Below are positions 57,865 to 64,000 of a stretch of 64,000 bases of DNA, piece by piece; the first letter of the stretch is position 1; each line of letters starts with the position of its first letter. Position numbers and translations under genes: made by a program. The notes under the pieces were generated by a model. It did not search any database. It had not been told where the DNA came from and worked only from the letters and a program-made list of their open reading frames with translations. The DNA is taken from the NCBI RefSeq assembly GCF_000262755.1, contig NZ_AFEU01000002.1, forward strand, positions 868,001 through 932,000, written 5' to 3'. Origin of the DNA: Bacillus methanolicus PB1. GTDB taxonomy: Bacteria > Bacillota > Bacilli > Bacillales > Cytobacillaceae.

Positions 57865-58471
57865 ATATATATTCAAGCGTACTTAAATGAAAGAGCCAAA
57901 CTTAAATCTTCGGGGGTTCCATTTGGCAGGATTCTCAAAAAATTCTGTGAAAATGGAAGCACAGCTACATTCAATCCTTTGCCATTCCAAAATAACGGCG
58001 TATTTACCGTTTTTTCGCTTTTGAACCGGATATTGAAAGAATGTTAACATTAAATTGTTCAACAATCGCCAACAAGCGAAAAAAAACGAAGGGAAGGATT
58101 CGTTATCAGTCATTTACAGTTGAACTATACAAGCGGAATGGAAAAAGCTATGCAAGCAGCCCATGGTGTTGGATACGAAGTTTACTGCCGGAAGCGTGAT
58201 GTACGAATGCGGATAGAAAAGAAGCGTGAAAAAGAATATATAAAAAGCCAACGGATGGTTGCGGATTTAGTGCGAAAATTTCATTTTTAGAGATGCAACC
58301 TATATTAATAAGGAAGAAAGAAGGAAACCAGTGCAATTTGTGCACTGGTTTTCAACTTATATGCATACAAGCAAAACAAAGGGGAAAAAATTTTGTGGAC
58401 ATGCATATTGGTGCGAAAAAAGAATGGCTGCTTCGTACAAGGTCCCCATCAACAGTTAATAACTGAAAAAG
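57865..58471. other. Gap between metQ and the suf operon with two weak reading frames
   Basis: On the plus strand a frame ending at 58288-58290 reads GMEKAMQAAHGVGYEVYCRK then RDVRMRIEKKREKEYIKSQR and MVADLVRKFHF; it has GAAGGGAAGGA upstream but no ATG/GTG at the right distance (a TTG at 58119 would give 57 residues). On the minus strand 57883-58113 encodes 76 residues ending KWNPRRFKFGSFI, also without a clear ribosome binding site. I cannot tell whether either is a gene; YurZ, found here in B. subtilis, is not present. Otherwise nothing is seen. Confidence 0.4.
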
Positions 58472-58500
58472 TTGCTAACACTTTTCATTTGTTATAAGAT
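58472..58500 (+). promoter_or_regulatory. Candidate sigma-A promoter of the suf operon
   Basis: TTGCTA (58472-58477) and TAAGAT (58495-58500) with a 17-bp spacer, about 90 bp upstream of sufC. Confidence 0.55.
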
Positions 58501-58588
58501 TGTAATGAGAATAAAATGAGAATAGAGAGTATGCGGTCTTAAAAAGCCGACAGATACAAATCTTTCTTTTCGTAACGGAGGTATTATA

Positions 58589-59374
58589 ATGGCAGGATCG
58601 ACATTAACAATTAAAGACCTACATGTAGAAATTGATGGTAAAGAGATCTTAAAAGGTGTAAACATTGAAGTTAAAGGCGGAGAAATCCATGCGATAATGG
58701 GGCCTAATGGTACTGGTAAATCAACGTTATCTTCAGCTATCATGGGGCATCCAAAATATGAAGTAACAAAAGGCAGCATTACTCTTGACAGCCAGAACGT
58801 TTTAGAAATGGAAGTGGATGAACGTGCACGTGCCGGCCTGTTTCTTGCTATGCAATATCCTAGTGAAATCAGCGGCGTAACAAATGCTGATTTTCTGCGA
58901 TCAGCGATTAACAGCCGTCTTGGTGAAGGAAATGAAATTTCATTAATGAAATTTATCCGTAAAATGGACAGCAAAATGGAATTATTAGAAATGGACTTGG
59001 ATATGGCACAGCGATATGTAAATGAAGGGTTCTCAGGCGGGGAGAAAAAACGGAATGAAATTCTCCAGTTAATGATGCTTGAGCCGAAAATTGCCATTCT
59101 TGATGAAATTGACTCCGGACTTGACATTGACGCCTTAAAAATTGTGTCAAGAGGCATTAACGAAATGAGGGGCAAAGATTTCGGCTGCTTGATCATTACT
59201 CACTATCAGCGTCTTTTAAACTACATTACTCCTGATTTTGTGCATGTTATGATGCAAGGCCGTATTGTTAAATCAGGCGGGCCTGAGCTCGCACTGCGCT
59301 TAGAAGCGGAAGGATACGACTGGATCAAGAAAGAACTTGGCATTGAAGACGAAACAGTTGGGCAAGAAGCGTAA
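58589..59374 (+). CDS. sufC: SufC, Fe-S assembly ATPase
   Basis: 261-residue ABC-type ATPase that works in the cytosol with SufB and SufD to build Fe-S clusters. Walker A GPNGTGKST (near 38-46), signature EGFSGGEKKRNEIL, Walker B KIAILDEIDSGLDIDALKIV and switch His in LIITHYQRLLNYI are typical of SufC rather than transporters. The ATG follows AACGGAGG. It heads sufCDSUB, the essential Fe-S system of Bacillus. Confidence 0.97.
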   Translation: MAGSTLTIKDLHVEIDGKEILKGVNIEVKGGEIHAIMGPNGTGKSTLSSAIMGHPKYEVTKGSITLDSQNVLEMEVDERARAGLFLAMQYPSEISGVTNADFLRSAINSRLGEGNEISLMKFIRKMDSKMELLEMDLDMAQRYVNEGFSGGEKKRNEILQLMMLEPKIAILDEIDSGLDIDALKIVSRGINEMRGKDFGCLIITHYQRLLNYITPDFVHVMMQGRIVKSGGPELALRLEAEGYDWIKKELGIEDETVGQEA

Positions 59375-59391
59375 GCGTTAGGGGGATAACA

Positions 59392-62364
<2,973 letters not shown>

Positions 62365-62367
62365 CAG

Positions 62368-62389
62368 AAAGGGTTGCTTACCCTTTTTT
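62368..62389 (+). terminator. Intra-operon hairpin between sufU and sufB
   Basis: GGGT and ACCC around TGCTT, with flanking AAA/TTT pairs, followed by six T. It fits an intrinsic terminator of moderate strength and could lower sufB transcription. Confidence 0.55.
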
Positions 62390-62411
62390 GCACAAAGGGA
62401 GGAAAACGATA

Positions 62412-63809
62412 ATGGCTAAAAAAATGCCTGAAATCGGTGATTATAAATATGGCTTTGCCGATAAAGACGTTTCCGTATTCCGATCAAAGCGCGGATTAAC
62501 GCGTGAAATTGTAGAGGAAATTTCTAAAATGAAGGGCGAGCCCCAATGGATGCTTGATTTCCGTTTGAAATCATTGGAGCATTTCTATAGCATGCCGATG
62601 CCGCAATGGGGCGGAGACTTATCTTCATTAAACTTTGATGAAATCACATACTATGTAAAACCTACAGAGCGTTCTGGACGTTCCTGGGATGAGGTTCCAG
62701 AAGAAATTAAACGAACATTTGATAAACTGGGCATACCGGAAGCCGAGCAAAAGTATTTGGCAGGGGTTTCTGCCCAATACGAATCCGAAGTTGTTTATCA
62801 CAATATGAAAGAAGATCTTGAAGCGCAGGGAATTATTTTTAAAGATACTGACTCAGCGCTGAAAGAAAACGAGGATATTTTCCGTGAGCATTGGGCAAAG
62901 GTGGTTCCGCCTACCGATAATAAATTTGCCGCACTTAACTCTGCTGTATGGTCCGGTGGTTCATTCATCTACGTTCCAAAAGGCGTGAAAGTGGAAACTC
63001 CGCTTCAAGCTTATTTCCGAATTAACTCTGAAAATATGGGACAGTTTGAGCGGACGCTGATTATCGTTGATGAAGGCGCACATGTTCATTATGTTGAAGG
63101 ATGTACTGCGCCTGTTTACACAACAAACTCTCTTCACAGTGCTGTCGTTGAAATCATCGTTAAGAAAGATGCGTACTGCCGTTATACAACTATTCAAAAC
63201 TGGGCAAACAATGTTTATAACCTTGTAACAAAGAGAGCTGTTTGTGAAGAAAACGCTACAATGGAATGGATTGACGGCAATATCGGCTCTAAGCTTACAA
63301 TGAAGTACCCGGCTGTTATCTTGAAAGGGGAAGGCGCCCGCGGGATGACATTATCGATTGCGCTTGCCGGTAAGGGGCAGCATCAGGATGCAGGGGCAAA
63401 AATGATTCACCTTGCACCAAACACTTCATCCACAATCGTTTCCAAATCGATTTCAAAACAGGGTGGAAAAGTGACGTACCGCGGAATCGTCCACTTCGGA
63501 CGAAAGGCGGATGGAGCTCGTGCAAATATTGAATGTGATACACTCATTATGGATAATCAATCTACTTCAGACACAATCCCATACAATGAAATTTTAAATG
63601 ACAATATTTCATTGGAGCATGAAGCAAAAGTTTCAAAAGTGTCCGAAGAGCAGTTATTCTATTTAATGAGCCGCGGTATTTCTGAAGAAGAAGCAACAGA
63701 AATGATTGTAATGGGCTTTATCGAGCCATTTACAAAAGAGCTTCCAATGGAATACGCAGTTGAAATGAACCGTCTGATCAAATTTGAAATGGAAGGTTCA
63801 ATTGGATAA
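62412..63809 (+). CDS. sufB: SufB, Fe-S scaffold component
   Basis: 465 residues from the ATG at 62412 after GGGAGGAAAACG, the B. subtilis SufB length; the frame reaches back to 62388 without family residues. SufB holds the nascent cluster in the SufBC2D complex. Blocks seen are [60 protein letters not shown] (with a conserved Cys), [40 protein letters not shown] (the invariant Cys implicated in cluster assembly) and [20 protein letters not shown]. It is the last gene of the operon. Confidence 0.97.
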   Translation: MAKKMPEIGDYKYGFADKDVSVFRSKRGLTREIVEEISKMKGEPQWMLDFRLKSLEHFYSMPMPQWGGDLSSLNFDEITYYVKPTERSGRSWDEVPEEIKRTFDKLGIPEAEQKYLAGVSAQYESEVVYHNMKEDLEAQGIIFKDTDSALKENEDIFREHWAKVVPPTDNKFAALNSAVWSGGSFIYVPKGVKVETPLQAYFRINSENMGQFERTLIIVDEGAHVHYVEGCTAPVYTTNSLHSAVVEIIVKKDAYCRYTTIQNWANNVYNLVTKRAVCEENATMEWIDGNIGSKLTMKYPAVILKGEGARGMTLSIALAGKGQHQDAGAKMIHLAPNTSSTIVSKSISKQGGKVTYRGIVHFGRKADGARANIECDTLIMDNQSTSDTIPYNEILNDNISLEHEAKVSKVSEEQLFYLMSRGISEEEATEMIVMGFIEPFTKELPMEYAVEMNRLIKFEMEGSIG

Positions 63810-63819
63810 TGTTTGATGA

Positions 63820-63847
63820 CCGTCTGCCGGCCGGCAGGCGGTTTTTT
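63820..63847 (+). terminator. Terminator after sufB
   Basis: CCGTCTGCCGG and CCGGCAGGCGG form an 11-bp stem with no unpaired bases in the centre other than those needed for the turn, followed by six T. The remaining ~150 bp of the window shows no supported feature. Confidence 0.85.
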
Positions 63848-64000
63848 CATGTGAGCTTTCGCCGAGATTTGTTCATAAATTAAATTGCAGCTCATAAACG
63901 AGAATAAAGGGACATAAATCAAATGAAAGACTTTAAATTAAATAAAGCTTATTAGACGTGATTGAATACTCATAACTCCAGCGATATGCTATCATGTTGT

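Noticed and set aside
58148-58345. 65-residue minus-strand ORF before sufC
   Set aside because: No ribosome binding site, and composition is that expected from the reverse of a Lys/Glu-rich frame on the plus strand.

Overview
The window is about 64 kb of chromosome from an endospore-forming member of the Bacillaceae (Firmicutes). The evidence is a GerA-type germinant receptor operon, YuzL, strong GGAGG ribosome binding sites, moderate-to-low GC, and gene blocks in Bacillus subtilis order (glycolysis to secG, est, rnr, smpB and ssrA; the yus/fad/gcvH block; metNPQ; sufCDSUB). I do not name a species. The tmRNA-encoded tag reads GNQKLALAA after the tmRNA-borne alanine.

Layout. 1-5.3 kb: the end of a GAPDH gene, then pgk-tpiA-gpmI-eno, with a 21-bp-period intergenic array between pgk and tpiA. 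5.4-10 kb: secG, est, rnr, smpB and ssrA. 10-13 kb: an accessory stretch beside the ssrA 3' end with two ATP-grasp genes. 13-20 kb: a luciferase-like oxidoreductase, mnmA and an Rrf2 regulator; nadE; ppaC; a ring-cleavage-dioxygenase-like gene divergent from an HxlR regulator; and an Mta-like MerR regulator. 20.5-24.4 kb: three insertion sequences side by side: a truncated IS110 with a candidate bridge RNA, a truncated and frameshifted IS1182-type element, and an intact tnpB-only IS605-type element. 24.4-26.6 kb: a stressosome-like signalling pair, an RsbT-type kinase plus one ORF fusing a histidine kinase to an RsbR-type STAS protein. 27-36.7 kb: corA, a small hydrophilic protein, yhfK, a class D sortase with a decayed LPXTA substrate gene, an aldo/keto reductase, a RodA/FtsW protein and a gerA-type operon whose permease gene has lost its usual start codon. 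36.8-41.3 kb: a Fur-boxed ferri-siderophore ABC transporter and yusU. 41.5-48.6 kb: proline dehydrogenase, yuzL and the FadR-boxed fadNAE operon. 48.8-53 kb: a multi-PAS histidine kinase, yusI, gcvH, yusF and yusE. 53.3-57.8 kb: two SAM (S-box) riboswitches driving a homocysteine synthase and metNPQ. 58.5-63.8 kb: the SUF Fe-S assembly operon sufCDSUB.

Functional themes: lower glycolysis, ribosome rescue and RNA decay (rnr, smpB, ssrA), germination, iron uptake and Fe-S assembly, fatty-acid oxidation, and methionine/sulfur supply. The most unusual signals are outside ordinary genes: a 179-bp repeat present twice in opposite orientation about 25 kb apart, a family of modular palindromes sharing GGTCTGGCC/GGTCAGACC cores and TTATGAG(T/A)CAGCC arms, a candidate IS110 bridge RNA, and several genes apparently caught in decay (GerAB start, acidic LPXTA protein, two transposases).
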